From contig OY101119.1 of assembly GCA_956465555.1 (NCBI GenBank), positions 434,001 to 498,000 on the forward strand: a stretch of DNA of 64,000 nt. Direction: 5' to 3'. This document shows, piece by piece, positions 51,534 to 62,152 of the stretch. The translations under genes and the position numbers were made by a program. How positions within the stretch are numbered: the stretch's first letter is position 1; each line of letters begins with the position of its first letter. The notes under the pieces were generated by a model, which had not been told where the DNA came from, ran no database searches, and was given only the letters and a program-made list of their open reading frames with translations. Source of the DNA: Nitzschia sp. pyKryTriq1. Taxonomy: Eukaryota > Bacillariophyta > Bacillariophyceae > Bacillariales > Bacillariaceae.

Positions 51534-54116
51534 CTACGGAGACATTCCGTGAAAGGTTGTTACTGGAGGAGGCGACAACAAGTCCGCCAGTGTTCCATGG
51601 GACTTTCGTTGTTTGTTCTTCTTTCTCTTGGTGATTTTCAAACCTGGAACAGCCGGCGCTTCCACCTCCTTTACTTTTTGCCTTGTCGTCGTCGTCGTCT
51701 TGGGCCCCGTTGCTACTACCGCACGACGGTACTCCGCCGCCACGAACGACGAGAACGATTCTGGATCGTCTTCGTCGTTCGATTTGCTGATACCTTTTCT
51801 TGTGGTGGCGGGTGCTACAAGTACTTGGGATAGCCCACCGTGGTCCGTTTCGTCCAGGACGGAAATACTTTCTTCGCAGGAAGAACCAGCAGCAGAGGAG
51901 AGTTGAATGTCACTTCTCACGCTGGCTTCTCTTCGAAGCTCCATTGCCGACTTGATGGCCTTGGATACGGGTACATCCTGCTCTACCGTAGTCGCCGCTT
52001 TCCATTTGTTGGCTGCAGGACTTTCCATTGTTGGAAGAGCTGGGGGTGGTGGTGGAATATCCACGCCGAGCAGGACAGCAGCAGGATCATGATCATCATG
52101 ATCGCTCAAAGCGGCTACTGCCAGGTCGGAAGATTCTCGAGCCAGTGCAAAGATTTCATTGAGCATGGCATCTTCATCCAAGGATCGCTCGGACATGTTC
52201 AATTCGTCCACAATTTCACCATCGATATCATAGAATTTCTTAATGCACCAGTTCGAGAGTGAGATGTTGTCATCGTCATCACCATCTAGTGCTTGTTGTG
52301 CGTTGTTGCTGCCTTCGGTGGCAGTGATGGTACCATTGAGAATGTTGGCAGTTGGAATAGCAGGAAGACCAGACAGATTCTTCACCATGTTCAGCAAATC
52401 TTCATCGGCGACGATCCTCTCGGTTTCTCGACTGTCGAGGATAGAATTGTCCCAGACTCTCTTGACTCGCCATTGAAGGCCGCCCATTCCATCAATATTC
52501 TCGTATACAGTGATCCAAATGGCTGGAGGATCTGCTGGGAGCAGTGGTTCACCATCCTCAGCAGCAGTACTATGGGGTGAACCACCGGGAGAAGAAGCTG
52601 CATTTTTCAGTCGTAGATTGTCCTGAGAAATACTCTGCTGATCTTCCACAACACTATCAGCATCGTCTTCATCATAGTCCGACCAATCGTCACATCTTCG
52701 AGGAGGGCGATTTGGATGCGACGGGCAAGCATCCGAGACCCGAGCACTACCGGCGAAGCGATCCGCCAAGAGAGAACCAAAGGAACCCTCGTGATCACTT
52801 CCTCCTCCTCCCGAGGACTTGAATCGATCCTCTAGAAGATCATCAAAATACATTGGGTGGAAATGCTTGGTACGGCTTCGGGCTTCAATGAAGAAGATCT
52901 CCGGACCCCGCCATCGGATTCTCAAACTGGCTTTGCATTTGCCTGATTTCAGAGCTGATTTCAGAGCCGACGCGAGCCCTGGCAGAGCTTCGGATGCCAA
53001 TGTTTTCTCAACACCAGCACCCGTAGCATCGGTGCTGGTCTTGGTCTGTGCTGGATCATCCATTGTCGTCATACTAGTAGCTGCTGGCTCTCCTCCACCA
53101 GCACAATCTGACATCTCCTCGTCGTCGTCCTCAAAAAAAAGAATGCCATCCGCAGGATCTGCATCTTGCGAAGCTTTCAGCAAAGAACCACCAGGTGCTG
53201 CGGGCGGCTTCTCAAAGGATCGGATATGAGATTTGACGCAGGCCATGGACCGGATGAGACTCAAACTCGAATGTAACAGCTCCATCTGACTCACTCCACC
53301 AATGTTACTGTTCTTTTTGAGGACCGGAGGCCACTGTCGGTGGAGCTTCTTGGTGGAGGAAGGTCGAGGATAATAACGATGCTTGTTGTCCTGCTTGTTT
53401 CTTCTTCCAGGTGATTTTGATTTCTTCCTCTCGTTGCCTTGCTGAGAGGAGGACTTGCGCGCCAGTCTAGTACTACTCTCCAAGGAAACCCGAAAGGCTG
53501 GAGGAAGATCCTCCGGGTTGATTTTGCGCGAAGACGAGCTCCATCGTCCCTTCTTCTTGCTACAGTGGTGGCTGCCGAGACTGATGGGAGACATGGCGCT
53601 CGATGCTGGATCGTCAGGAGCCAGAATCTGTTCCACCGGAGGACGAGAATGAGCAGAGTGACCGACATTTTTTTCATCGAGCAACAAGAGTCCGAGTTGT
53701 CTGTGCGATGACGATGACCCAATTCGCGACAGGGCCTTTTCTCTCCAATTCTGATGTTTCCTATTGTTCGTGGTACTGGTAGTAGTACTGGGTCCATCAC
53801 CACAGGAGACGGCGAGTTCGTTTTTTCGGATGATTCGCACTGGTAGCGAGAGTAAGGACCGTGACTTGGATCTCGGAGCACCAGTAGCAGAGACAGAAAG
53901 AAGGTTGCGGGTGGTTTGAAAGGAATGACTTTTCGCCTTGGCTATTATACCACCGGTGCCGTCGTCATCCGGCTTGCCAACGTCGAGCTTCTCGCCCAAT
54001 TGATTGATGATGGTTCGAATGCTGACATTGTTGAAAGCACCAGAGATATCCTCTTTGGTTCGAAGGTTATTCAACGAAGACTGACCTTCAAGAGTGTTGG
54101 TATCGACGATCATCAT
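51534..54116 (-). CDS. 'DWSD' family disordered protein, member 2
   Basis: A single exon of 860 residues from the first of two ATGs at 54116. It is a paralogue of the gene at 47695-50631, in the same orientation. It shares in order NPEDLPPAFR near 200, QWPPV, SLRIRWRGP near 397, LLEDRF, CDDWSDYDEDD near 474, WRVKRVWD near 547, LSGLP, WCIKKFYDIDGEI near 620, and LLSPPPV at the C-terminus. The stretches between are different and disordered, so the copies are old. Member-specific parts include an N-terminal segment (FNNVSIRTIINQLGEKLDV) and a Pro run (IPPPPPALP). Basic clusters (KRKKNKQRK) near the end could direct it to the nucleus. Function is unknown. Confidence 0.7.
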   Translation of the reverse strand: MMIVDTNTLEGQSSLNNLRTKEDISGAFNNVSIRTIINQLGEKLDVGKPDDDGTGGIIAKAKSHSFQTTRNLLSVSATGAPRSKSRSLLSLPVRIIRKNELAVSCGDGPSTTTSTTNNRKHQNWREKALSRIGSSSSHRQLGLLLLDEKNVGHSAHSRPPVEQILAPDDPASSAMSPISLGSHHCSKKKGRWSSSSRKINPEDLPPAFRVSLESSTRLARKSSSQQGNERKKSKSPGRRNKQDNKHRYYPRPSSTKKLHRQWPPVLKKNSNIGGVSQMELLHSSLSLIRSMACVKSHIRSFEKPPAAPGGSLLKASQDADPADGILFFEDDDEEMSDCAGGGEPAATSMTTMDDPAQTKTSTDATGAGVEKTLASEALPGLASALKSALKSGKCKASLRIRWRGPEIFFIEARSRTKHFHPMYFDDLLEDRFKSSGGGGSDHEGSFGSLLADRFAGSARVSDACPSHPNRPPRRCDDWSDYDEDDADSVVEDQQSISQDNLRLKNAASSPGGSPHSTAAEDGEPLLPADPPAIWITVYENIDGMGGLQWRVKRVWDNSILDSRETERIVADEDLLNMVKNLSGLPAIPTANILNGTITATEGSNNAQQALDGDDDDNISLSNWCIKKFYDIDGEIVDELNMSERSLDEDAMLNEIFALARESSDLAVAALSDHDDHDPAAVLLGVDIPPPPPALPTMESPAANKWKAATTVEQDVPVSKAIKSAMELRREASVRSDIQLSSAAGSSCEESISVLDETDHGGLSQVLVAPATTRKGISKSNDEDDPESFSSFVAAEYRRAVVATGPKTTTTTRQKVKEVEAPAVPGLKITKRKKNKQRKSHGTLADLLSPPPVTTFHGMSP

Positions 54117-55535
54117 TGTATTGATTGGTGATGTAAGTATTGTAGGTTGTAGGATGAAAAATAATGAGATGAAGTACTCGTTCCTGTGGAAAAAAAAGGA
54201 TCCCGCTCTGTATTACTCGTCGCTGGAAAGTAGAGGACTGAGAATAATACCGGTCGCCGTAGAAGAAGCCAACAAGGTAGGAAGAAAAACCAAGCGAGGC
54301 CGGTCGGTGGCATAGGTTTGTTTGTTCCCTGTACTGGTACCAGTACTGGTACCTTTTTGAGTGTGGCGGGGATGAGAATAATCATCAGAATCTTGTTTGC
54401 TGAGAACCTGTCGAACAAAAAGACCCTAATTCACGAATAGGATGGTTACGACTGGGAACTGAACTATTATGGATTTCGGGGAGGTACAAGTCTTGCTTTA
54501 TTTAACACACTGGTCATGAGCGCCACCAAAATGTCCTTTTCTCGAGAGTTTCGAAAACATGGCTTATTATTTAGTTTGAGCCTCGTGACTCAAATAACAT
54601 GCTTACTTGGTGCTTGTACGCTGCTGGGGATTTCTACCTGCGTTCTCAAAAAATGAAACCGGTAGGGACATTGAAGGGGCTGAGGTGTTGGCATTCCTTG
54701 CCAGTTATTTTTTTCTTCTTAATTAAACAGCTAGCTCGAGATGGACGTCCAGACAGTAGTATTCTACTTGATACATATGCCTCAGCTGATCGCAATAAAA
54801 GAACATTATTACATCACGGTGCTTGGCCGAAAGATATGCCGTAGAGCATGTACCACGGTACAAATTCTACCTACGACGGAACAGAAGGAATCATACGACT
54901 AAACTACTCTCTTACTCTCTTACCCTTTTACTACTCGTCGTCAAATCATCGTTATCATCATTATCATCATCATTACCAAATGCCGACTTCAGTTTAGTTG
55001 CTTTTCATCTTTCCTTTCGTCTCTTCTTCAACAATACAAATGCATTTGAAGGGAGATCCTTGGGGAAGACCTCGCTCCTACGAATCTGCCTTTGATTGCT
55101 GCGCTAAGCCATGCACAATCCATACCAGGTGTTTGATATGTGAGCTATGATAGTTTATTTGAGATGTATTTTGCGTCGGCATTTTGAGAAGCTTTTGTTT
55201 GAATATTTGAAGTGAGAAGCTTTTGTTCGTGTTCGTGTTCGAGATGGTTCGAGTGTGGTCGTGTGAGTCGTGAAAAAGTCGTTTGACAGGGACTTGCGTC
55301 TGTCCGTTGTATGATATTATTTGAACAACGTACTACTAACAAGTAATAAACAGTCTACGAAGTAGATAACAACTGTCTTTAACTTGAAGCAAGTTGAATG
55401 GTATACTCGTGATGAAAAAGCGTCGTCGACAGCGCATCATCCATCAAAAAATGTACCACTCACTTTCTTCTGCTCGAGCTCTACTATTCTAGTGGTTTTC
55501 ATCGCCGTGGTCGTCGTTGTCCACTCGCTAAATAT
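54117..55535. other. Intergenic, 1.4 kb
   Basis: The largest gap in the right half. It contains GTACTGGTACCAGTAC, a perfect 16-base palindrome, at 54331-54346. It also has a short direct repeat, GAGAAGCTTTTGTT, at about 55186 and 55216. No coding region or RNA gene was recognised. Confidence 0.4.
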
Positions 55536-57170
55536 CTACTTAAAATTCGCAGTGTGACTGGAACTGGCGCCAAAATCCTCACGGTTGACAGCGGTGGGAC
55601 GTGTCAGGTTGGTGTTTTGGTGCGCAATGGCGCATTTGAGGGGACCCCGTCTCTCCTTGTCGACTGTCAAGACCAAGGCATCTTCGCCTGCTGGCCAGTA
55701 GAGGGATTGTCCAGGTCGGCAGGCTTGTCCACCCAATTCACCCGAACCTTCCAAAATGATCAACACGGAGGGATACTGGGGATTGGGAAACTTAAGTGTT
55801 TGCCCGGGATCAATATGGAGCGTGACGACTTCAAATTCGGCAATGGGTGGAGTGTATCGAATGACATCCGAGTTGTCACCACTGAATGCTCCCGCATCGA
55901 TGCTGGGTCCGCCCATACTATAAGTCAGCATATTCACCAAATTGTCCACATCCTTGAACTTGGGTGTGAGACCTGCTCGAACCTACCATATGAAAAGGAA
56001 GAGACGAATCGAGTGAGCCATTACTACGTTCCACTCAAGGTCATAAATCGCTCAATGCTGCATCATTTGTCAGTTCGTAGTAGTACTTACAACGTTGTCA
56101 CTGCAGGCCATGCACTCCAAAATCTCGCCGGCGACGTAGGCATGAGGTTCATTGGCCGCCATGAAAAAGGATTCACCCGGAGCAATCAGCAAGTAATTCA
56201 AAAAGAGTGGCGCCATGGCGCCTGGATCGCCCGGAAATTGTTGGGCCAAACGCAAGACGGCACGTGTGCACTTGCGCTCCCACGCCGGAGCGTCATGGGG
56301 ATGAGGGCGTACTACTACGCCCGAGGAGGAGGAGGATTGCTCTGCCAACAGACGGGTGAGCAACAATTTCAACTGTTTCCCAGAGATGCTGGGATCGCAC
56401 TTCATGAAACTCGAAAACATCTTTCGAAGAGCGTCCTTTTGTTCGTTTGGTTTCTTGGCGAGAAACATGGCCAGTTTGGCTTCTTGACTCAAGCATGCAG
56501 CAAATTCCGGATGCTTCTTGAGAAGAAAGGAGACTTCCTCCAGTCGTCGGAACCCACACATGGCCTCGAATGGGGTCAACGCAATTGCCATTTCAGGCTT
56601 GTGATTGGTGTCTCCATAGTTCTCTGGATTCTCCAAATTCAACTGCTCCGCTAGTTCCTTGTCAGGGTGCGCCTGGATACTCAATGCCTTTCCAGCAGAA
56701 AGAACTTTTAACATGAATGGCAAATCTTCGCCAATGGCATCGCGGAGGGACTCTCCAGTCGAAAGCATCGACGGCCCTTTGGGGTGAGTTCCGATCCAAA
56801 GCTCTGCATAGGGAGTATCAGGGTCCACTTGATCGATAATCTTGCTTTCCAGAGCGTACCGAGCCACACGCGAATCCATCCCACGGATGCCCCAGGCATA
56901 GTCTTTCACAGCCGGTTTCAGACCAATCACCACCCTTTTGTTTTTACCATTACTTTTTGCTGGGACAGCGGCCTTGTTCGTTGCTTTGATTTTGTCCTTT
57001 GCTGACGACGATGATGGCGGCACATCCTTCATCTTCTCAGCGGCCTGTTGGAGCGTGGCTGCAGCTGCGACTTGCACCATGGCATCGCGGACAGCATCTG
57101 AAGCAGGATCATAGGTGCTGACTTGCGACTTGCTAAGATCGATCATTGGAGGAGGAAGAGATTGAAACAT
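55536..57170 (-). CDS. Mannose-6-phosphate isomerase, type I
   Basis: Exons 57170-56091 and 55982-55536 give 508 residues. The intron is 108 bases (GTAAGT...GGTAG, phase 0). The enzyme interconverts fructose-6-phosphate and mannose-6-phosphate with one zinc ion, feeding GDP-mannose for glycans and wall polysaccharides. Signatures seen are KDYAWG, AELWIGTHPKGPS, QAHPDKELA, the zinc-ligand H-K-P-E in NHKPEMAIALTPFEA, and NEPHAYVAGEILECMA, with the closing PIAEFEV and GSGEL. The first 75 or so residues are an Ala/Lys-rich extension with a likely helix (AVRDAMVQVAAAATLQQAAE) not usual in the family. No clear targeting signal is seen, so it is probably cytosolic. Confidence 0.93.
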
Positions 57171-58171
57171 TTTAGCTATAGACGTATATACATGAAAGTT
57201 GAAAAGAAGCACTTTGTGTTGAAACAGATTTTGTGAGAGGTAAAAGAAGGCGACGAACAGCTTGAAATGGAAATGTATCTTCGTCCCAGAGATGCCAAAT
57301 CGTTCGCTTTCTTCTTGATTGCGTTTTCCCCAAGTACCAGCGAGACGAACGAGTGTACGACGACGTATTCCCCTTCTATTATTGAGAACGTTCTCTACCA
57401 GTAGACTACTGAACCATTAGCAGAACATTCGCTTTGATCTCGCGGACTGCGTACCGGTGCCTGGTAAATACTTGTACCTGGTACCGGTATCCTAAGAGAT
57501 CGAAGGTTTCTATTGGTCCACGCCACTGTCCGCCATTCCTACAGTGCTGTACCGTACTGTACGACCATTCTTCAGAGCATTCTGCTTGGAAGAAGGCGAA
57601 GATTGATTGATTGATGTCTCTGTTCTTTAGACGTGGTGCTGGGGCAATAATTTCGGAAACATCATTTTACCTGTTTTACGTATTCGAAGCCAGCTAAACA
57701 CGTGGCATGATTGGATGTTCGCCTCATTCCCCATTCTTCGCCGCCAAACGCGAGCGCGGCCCGCAAGGGCACTCTCACCATGCCCGAATACGAAGAAGTC
57801 AACCATCATGATCGACCATCGCATCTCAACCCTGTAACCGTCTATCTTGTTGCTAGCTCTCTCTCTTTCTACTAGTAGAGTCGCTCGACTACCAGATAGG
57901 AAAAATGCTGTACCATGAGTAGTAGAACTACCAGCGGTATTAGTAGAGGTACAACATGCTCCTACTGTCGGCAGCAATTGCTGCTACTAGCTCTCTAGTA
58001 GAGTACTCTCCCCTAATACGACGGGCCGTACTGCTCTAGTAGGACAGGGGAGCAATGCTAGTACTAGCTAGAGACAGCACAATGCGTACTCTAGAATGGA
58101 GGGGCAAAGGGTCGCCTTCTTTGCTAGAATAATGTAGTCCTCGTCCGCAGTGCATCTTCAACGCATTTCAT
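57171..58171. other. Intergenic with palindromic clusters
   Basis: It contains a GTACC island (57452-57490), GATTGATTGATTGATG near 57601-57616 and several CTACTAGTAG or CTCTAGTAGAG motifs between 57868 and 58070. No coding region is credible. Confidence 0.4.
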
Positions 58172-59143
58172 CTAGGCGGCCACAAAGCCACCGTCCACTA
58201 AAATGTCGCTCCCCATTGTATACGAGGCAGCATCGGAGGCCAAATATAGGACAGCACCCGCCAATTCTTTTGGTTGCCCCAGTCGTCGCATAGGAATGGA
58301 ATTTTCGACTTTCGACAAGGCCTCTTGATCTTGGGTAAACTTTGCATTCATGTCTGTTGAAAACACCCCTGGTGAAATGCTGTTCACTGTCATGTTTTGA
58401 CTATCGGGGTTTCTTGCCAGGTCGATTGCCAATGACTTGGTAAATGTCAATATTGCCGATTTCGTCATGGTATACAACGGATTCTTGGCATCTCCAACAT
58501 GGCCAATCATACTCGATACATTGATGATTCGACCTGCTGGAGATTTTTTTAGAAGGCTCAGTGCCTCATGTGACAAGTTCATGGGCCCCTGGATATTGAC
58601 TCGGCTAATTTTCTCCCATTCGTCTGACGAGTATTGTTCTTCGAATGATCCTTCTGGCAAATTAATACCAGCATTATTGACGACGATGTCGAGTCGCCCG
58701 TGTGCTGATTGAATCTTTTCGACGATCGCTTTGGCCGCTTTTGGGTCGGAAGTATCACCAGCGGCCGCAAGGACCATAGTAGTGCTGGCGTCGTCTTCAT
58801 CGGTACCAGTCATTGCCAAAATTTCCTCCACAGCCTTTTGTGTTCGTTCAGCGTTTCGTCCGTTAATTACCACTTTGCAACCGGCTTGGAGTAAGGTTTC
58901 CGCAATTGCGCGTCCCAGACCGGACGTCGATCCGGTGACCAAAGCGACCTTGCCTTCCAATCCTATGAATGATGTCAAAAAATCGTTACTTTTCCTTGAT
59001 GACCTCATACTTGTTACGCTTCTGGCAACGATTCTTTTCATTTTGTGAGTATTGGTAATGGAGAAACTGTTGACTGGGTTGATAATAATTACCGCGGACA
59101 GCAAGATGAGCAATAATGAAGTAAAAGTGGCAGAAAATTTCAT
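58172..59143 (-). CDS. SDR-family reductase, FabG-like, probably plastid
   Basis: A single exon of 323 residues; ATG at 59143 is chosen because it begins a signal peptide (LLLILLSAVIIINPVNSF). A basic Ser/Arg stretch follows, the layout of a bipartite diatom plastid presequence with F after the cleavage site. The open frame runs 144 codons further upstream, but without sense. The Rossmann SDR core begins near residue 70: TGSTSGLG for the cofactor, NNAG, then Ser with Y-T-M-T-K as the catalytic Tyr and Lys, and PGVFSTDM. It ends with VDGG. Closest in pattern to 3-oxoacyl-ACP reductase (FabG), the second step of fatty-acid elongation. Other NAD(P)H reductases of the group cannot be excluded. 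Confidence 0.85.
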   Translation of the reverse strand: MKFSATFTSLLLILLSAVIIINPVNSFSITNTHKMKRIVARSVTSMRSSRKSNDFLTSFIGLEGKVALVTGSTSGLGRAIAETLLQAGCKVVINGRNAERTQKAVEEILAMTGTDEDDASTTMVLAAAGDTSDPKAAKAIVEKIQSAHGRLDIVVNNAGINLPEGSFEEQYSSDEWEKISRVNIQGPMNLSHEALSLLKKSPAGRIINVSSMIGHVGDAKNPLYTMTKSAILTFTKSLAIDLARNPDSQNMTVNSISPGVFSTDMNAKFTQDQEALSKVENSIPMRRLGQPKELAGAVLYLASDAASYTMGSDILVDGGFVAA

Positions 59144-59625
59144 CCCGTACGATCTGATAGAATGCGTGATGATGGATGCACTATGATCAATGAACAAAAA
59201 AATGATGGAATACAGGTGACTTCTTCGTGATAGTAGGATCAGATGCGCGAGAGAGATGATTCTTCGAGAGGAGTCAGTCGTCGTCGTCGTCTTCGCTCTC
59301 ATCTTTTCGAACTGACGTGGACAGTTGTTGTTTAAAATAGTGCGGTCCATTGAGTCCCATCGATTATTCGAGCAAGGTGGGTTGAACTTTTTTAACAGCG
59401 GTCCACGCGAGTTATGTGCAACGGGCGTTTCTATCTCCTGTTTGAGAATGAGACGCAGGCATCTCGCATCAGAAATAATTAGACGAACGAGAACGGCAAG
59501 AACCACGCGAAGAAGTGTGAGGCTTCGCTCAATGACCGCAAAAACGGCCATTGGTACTGGACGATGAAAATTCAATTACTCGAGGATTCTTTGATTTTTA
59601 TTGAAAGAAGTTTCCAGCCACCACC
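59144..59625. promoter_or_regulatory. Bidirectional promoter region
   Basis: 482 bases lie between the divergent starts of the SDR gene (59143) and the sugar porter gene (59626). It must hold both promoters. It includes a CGTCGTCGTCGTC run near 59278-59290. No TATA-like or named site was recognised. Confidence 0.5.
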
Positions 59626-61428
59626 ATGAAGCCCGTAACCAGCAACGCCAACAGCAATAACAACGATGCGTTCGTCATCAAACTGGCCGTTGTGGCATCC
59701 ATGTCGGGTTTACTCTTCGGCTACGATACGGTAAGAACAACGAAAAATAGGAACGATCTTGATTCATTCCTTCTTTCACGGGGTACACGCGTGGTCGCTC
59801 GTCCATACTAAGGGACACTCATCACGTCTTATCGTATCAAATAATACTTGCTGCGCCTACAGGGTGTCGTTTCGGGAGCCGTTATCTTTATGAGACTAGA
59901 TATGGATCTATCTCCCTTTCAGGTGGAGGTGGTAGTGTCGTCAACGATTTTGGCTGCCGCCATTAGCTCGTTTTTCTGGGGCCACCATGCTATGGATGAG
60001 TGGGGTCGAAAAAAGACACTCATGGTCGCCTCTACCATTTTTGTCATCGGTTCCGCCATTATGGGGGCGGCTGTTGGTCCTTACCACAAGGGATACTCAA
60101 TGCTCATCGTGGGGAGGATTGTGGTGGGCGTTGCCATTGGTTTGGCGTCGGAAGCGGGTCCTCTCTACATCTCCGAATGCGCACCTCCAGCCCTACGAGG
60201 CAAACTAACAACGCTCTTCAATATCGCGGTAGTAGGAGGTCAGGTCTTTGCTGCGGTTCTGTGTGGTTGTTTGAGTTATTTGCCAGCCTCTTACAATTGG
60301 AGAATTATGCTAGCCTTTGGTGCTGTCCCAGCTATCGCACAACTGGTCGGCTTCTTAACCTTGCCACTTAGCCCCACGTGGCTTGTCTTGAAAGGACGGC
60401 AGGAGGAGGCCGAAATAGTCCTTCGACAAATCCGTAGTGTACCTGTAGCGACCGTGGAAATTAGTGATGGAGAAGAACTAGTGGATCCGGTCCATGAAGA
60501 ACTCCAAGCAATAGTCGACGAATATGAAGCTTCGAAGAAACAACAACACATGAGCCTTTGCCGTCTTTGGAGGGGGAGAGCCTATCCCACTATTCGACGA
60601 GCCATGGTAGTAGGGTGCAGTCTCTGGGCGGTAAGTATGTACTCTTGGTATTCAAATGTGTCGTGGATGCTTGATTCTTCCTCCCGCCATCTCACAATAC
60701 TGCCTGTTTCCACTATCGGATCACAATATCAGGTATCCCAACTCGCTGGCATCAACACCATCATGTACTATGGAGCCAGCATTGTGCGCAAAGCCGGACT
60801 CGATGGCGATCGTTCCTTTGATATTTGGATTACGGTACCACTGTACTGTATGCAGCTGTTTGGTATCCTTGTGTGCTTTCGCATTGTTGATCGTTGGGGA
60901 CGACGACCCACGTTATTCTTGAGCATGACGTCGGTCCTCTTCAGTCTCCTCGTGATTGGTACCGGATTTGCCACTGAAAATGGCGTCATGACGATCGCTG
61001 GTATGTTCTTGTACCTCTTTGCGTTCGGCACTGGCTTGAGCACCATGCCATATATCATGAATGCGGAACTTTTCCCCACTGAATATCGTGGATTGTGTGT
61101 GGCACAATCGACAGGAGTCTTTTGGAGCACCAATTTTCTCGTCAGTTTGACCTTTTTAACAATTGCCCATCGCATTGGCAATGCGGGAGTTTTCTTTATG
61201 TATGCGGCCATCGTCTTTGTGAGCGAGATATACTTTTACTTTGTGGTTCCGGAGACCTCGGGTCTTTCGTTTCATCAGATTCAAGACATGATGTTGCTGG
61301 GCACGACTACTACTAGTAGCAAAGAAGCTCAAGCAATCGCCAATTCTGTGGAAACCGCAGAAACCACAGATTATGGGACGGAAGTTACTCGTATCGAATC
61401 ATCGGGCGTAGTTCCACAGATTTGTTAA
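59626..61428 (+). CDS. Sugar porter (MFS), inositol/hexose transporter-like
   Basis: Exons 59626-59730, 59863-60630 and 60733-61428 give 522 residues. Both introns are in phase 0 (132 and 102 bases; GTAAGA...CAG and GTAAGT...CAG). Removing the second one joins LWA to QLAGINTIMYYGAS, the conserved helix 7 signature. Other sugar porter marks are FGYDTGVVSGA across the first splice, DEWGRKKT and DRWGRRPT in the two repeat loops, GRIVVGVAIGLAS with PLYISECAPPALRG, and PETSGLSF at the end. About twelve membrane helices are expected. Helix 1 and the Y-G-A-S segment are reminiscent of proton/myo-inositol symporters, but the substrate cannot be told. It shares its upstream region with the SDR gene. 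Confidence 0.9.
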
Positions 61429-62152
61429 AACGATAAACTAATAACGTGGACATCTTCATAAAAGACTACTAGTAGTAGAGTGCCGAGCTATCGCTTGATA
61501 TTCTACCGTACCGATTATCGGTACTCGTACCTGATGGTACGCGTGCTTCCTTACACAATATAATCAATCGGAGCGCGCGCAGCTCGATCTTCTTTGTTGT
61601 TGAAGAAGAAGAAGATCATCATCGCTGCTGGATGCGTATGTTGTATGTGTGGTTGAAAACTGAAAACAGTCCACTTGAGTCAATCTCTGCTGGACGGTCT
61701 AAAAAGAGAGGTCGAGCGTTCGAACTTCCCGGTACGGTACAGGTATGCTATTCATTCTGATAATACCTGGAATGCGGTACCACTGGTACGGCTATGTCGC
61801 CGACGTATTCAACTTAAAACTTGGGCCCATTAACAATGATCAAACGACGGGCGCATGCATTATGCATGCATCCCTCGTCGTTGCTACACGTACTGTACGA
61901 AAAGCGCATCGTATCAAGCATGAAAAGAGAGATGGCCACAAAGAGCGAAAACAGCCGGAGAACGGAGAGCAGCGAACAGGCGTGTAGCATTCCGTTGGAC
62001 TAGAATACGAACGTATTGCTGTCTGTATGATTATTGAGTGATTGATACATTTTTTTCAAAAGTTATCATCTAAGTGGTGGTGCAGCGGTGGGTGATGTTG
62101 GCATCTTGGCATTGACTGAAAATTTGCACATGATACGTGAGAAGCAGTTACT
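61429..62152. other. Intergenic between convergent genes
   Basis: It contains CTACTAGTAGTAGAG at 61466-61480, GTACC motifs between 61505 and 61550 and again at 61730-61790, and ATGCATTATGCATGCAT near 61855-61871. No gene is recognised. Confidence 0.4.

Noticed and set aside
58172-59575. Longer N-terminus for the SDR gene starting at 59575
   Set aside because: The extra 144 codons are not protein-like, and the ATG at 59143 begins a clear signal peptide.
61690-61740. tRNA-like GTTCGAAC stretch
   Set aside because: No matching acceptor stem, D-arm or anticodon arm could be laid out around it.
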